Below are positions 22,522-23,107 of a stretch of 23,107 nt of DNA, in pieces. Source of the stretch: Candidatus Magasanikiibacteriota bacterium. Lineage in GTDB: Bacteria > Patescibacteriota > Patescibacteriia > Magasanikbacterales > UBA922. The notes below the pieces were generated by a model, which was not told the origin of the DNA, did no database searches, and saw only the letters and a list, made by a program, of their open reading frames with translations. Numbering within the stretch: position 1 is the first letter of the stretch; the number at the start of each line of letters is the position of its first letter. The DNA lies in the NCBI GenBank assembly GCA_023246555.1, contig JAHFIC010000006.1:1-23107 (forward strand), given 5' to 3'. Both the position numbers and the translations under genes were made by a program.

Positions 22522-23107
22522 ATGACCGACTACATTCTAATAATGCTTCCCACCCTTCAGCACTCCGGTCAGCTTGGGTACTGGTTTGTGTTAATGATAG
22601 CATTACTGGAATCGTTGGTTATTGTTGGTACGGTGGTGCCGGGCGCAGTGCTTGTTACTTTGGCTGGCTTTGTATCATCTCAAGGTTACCTTGACGTTGG
22701 AGACCTCATTTGGTTTGCTGCGATCGGATCGATTCTTGGCGACATCCTGAGTTATTATCTTGGTAGCAAAGGGACAAAATTTTTACACAGTGAACGCAGT
22801 TGGCTCAAAGAAGCTCATCTGGACCGGGCCAAAAAGTTTTTTGCCAAGCATGGAAGCAAAAGCGTCTTTTTCGGTCGGTTTATTGGACCAATTCGTTCTG
22901 TGGTGCCGTTTGTCGCCGGCCTATCAGGAATGAAACGGCGATCGTTTCTTTTTTGGAATATCTTGAGCGGTGTACTGTGGGCAGCAACGCACATTTTACT
23001 TGGTTATTTCTTTGGCAGTGCGCTCAAAACGATTGAATTATGGTCTGGGAGAGCCGGTGTTTTTTTTCTTGCCCTCGCCGTTCTCATATTCTTCATCTGG
23101 TTTTTCG
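22522..23107 (+). CDS. DedA-family membrane protein (3' end outside window)
   Basis: 195 codons from ATG 22522 to the edge, open throughout. The DedA/VTT pattern is clear: LLESLVIVGTVVPGAVLVTLAGF in the first membrane segment, then GSILGDILSYYLGSKG, then KKFFAKHGSKSVFFGRFIGPIRSVVPFVAGLSGM (the family's F-x-R-F-x-P-x-R motif with both Arg), and the GxxWA-type segment GVLWAATHILLGYFFG. DedA proteins are polytopic and help recycle undecaprenyl phosphate or keep membrane balance. That would fit beside a polyprenol-dependent glycan cluster. Some relatives carry an extra C-terminal PAP2 phosphatase domain; the missing end prevents checking. The SD is weak (GTAGAG). Confidence 0.9.
   Translation, partial: MTDYILIMLPTLQHSGQLGYWFVLMIALLESLVIVGTVVPGAVLVTLAGFVSSQGYLDVGDLIWFAAIGSILGDILSYYLGSKGTKFLHSERSWLKEAHLDRAKKFFAKHGSKSVFFGRFIGPIRSVVPFVAGLSGMKRRSFLFWNILSGVLWAATHILLGYFFGSALKTIELWSGRAGVFFLALAVLIFFIWFF

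Noticed and set aside
1..23107. CRISPR arrays, tRNA/rRNA genes, transposases, integrases or toxin-antitoxin pairs
   Set aside because: Read through both strands and found no repeat-spacer pattern, no recognisable structural RNA gene and no transposase or recombinase motif.
1..23107. Recoded TGA (Gracilibacteria/Absconditabacteria code)
   Set aside because: Several genes end at TGA in positions that give ATGA overlaps with the next gene, and no gene needs TGA read-through to complete a domain.

Overview
The window looks like part of a bacterial chromosome, most likely from Candidate Phyla Radiation (Patescibacteria) or a similar poorly cultured lineage. The evidence is a DUF5667-type secreted protein, several large Cys-rich exported proteins of no familiar family, a run of GT-C membrane glycosyltransferases, and the near absence of Shine-Dalgarno sequences. 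TGA ends several genes (for example at 6469, 15037, 20319), so the recoded Gracilibacteria-type code is not in use. The lineage is an inference; no rRNA or marker gene is present.

Region 1 (1-6795, minus strand) is a tight run of five genes for envelope proteins. In transcription order: a short anchored PepSY-like protein; an SLH-domain protein with an N-terminal anchor; a secreted 513-residue protein with a Pro-rich linker; an RDD-family membrane protein; and a secreted FecR-domain protein that runs off the left edge. The SLH and FecR proteins share an eight-cysteine domain made of three copies of a C-x(31-33)-C unit. The FecR gene starts at 2241 and has no stop inside the window, so a search for complete ORFs misses it and antisense ORFs look real in its place.

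Region 2 (6796-9455) has a divergent promoter region and an 851-residue secreted protein on the plus strand. That protein has an N-terminal DUF5667-like domain, seven Cys-bracketed helical units (three near-identical copies at the C-terminus) and a beta-rich domain between them.

Region 3 (9476-11620) is a self-contained ABC-exporter cassette. It has a near-consensus promoter, a roughly 270-nt leader ending in a perfect 13-bp terminator hairpin right before the RBS, an intact half-transporter, and two terminators in tandem. The leader may be an attenuator or a free-standing small RNA.

Region 4 (11623-22286) is a co-directional, partly overlapping glycan cluster: a PPOX/YhbP-like flavin-fold protein, a GT4 glycosyltransferase, an AsnB-type amidotransferase, a GT2 fused to a GT-C enzyme, two more GT-C-like membrane proteins, a DegT-fold enzyme whose PLP lysine is replaced by histidine (as in sugar 3-dehydratases), and a polyprenol-phosphate mannose synthase-like GT2. 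Together they suggest synthesis of polyprenyl-phosphate sugars and their transfer, outside the membrane, to a surface glycan or to proteins, perhaps with a deoxy or amidated sugar.

Region 5 (22287-23107) is a 235-bp intergenic stretch with a possible promoter and a nine-codon mini-ORF with a strong SD, followed by the start of a DedA-family gene cut by the right edge.
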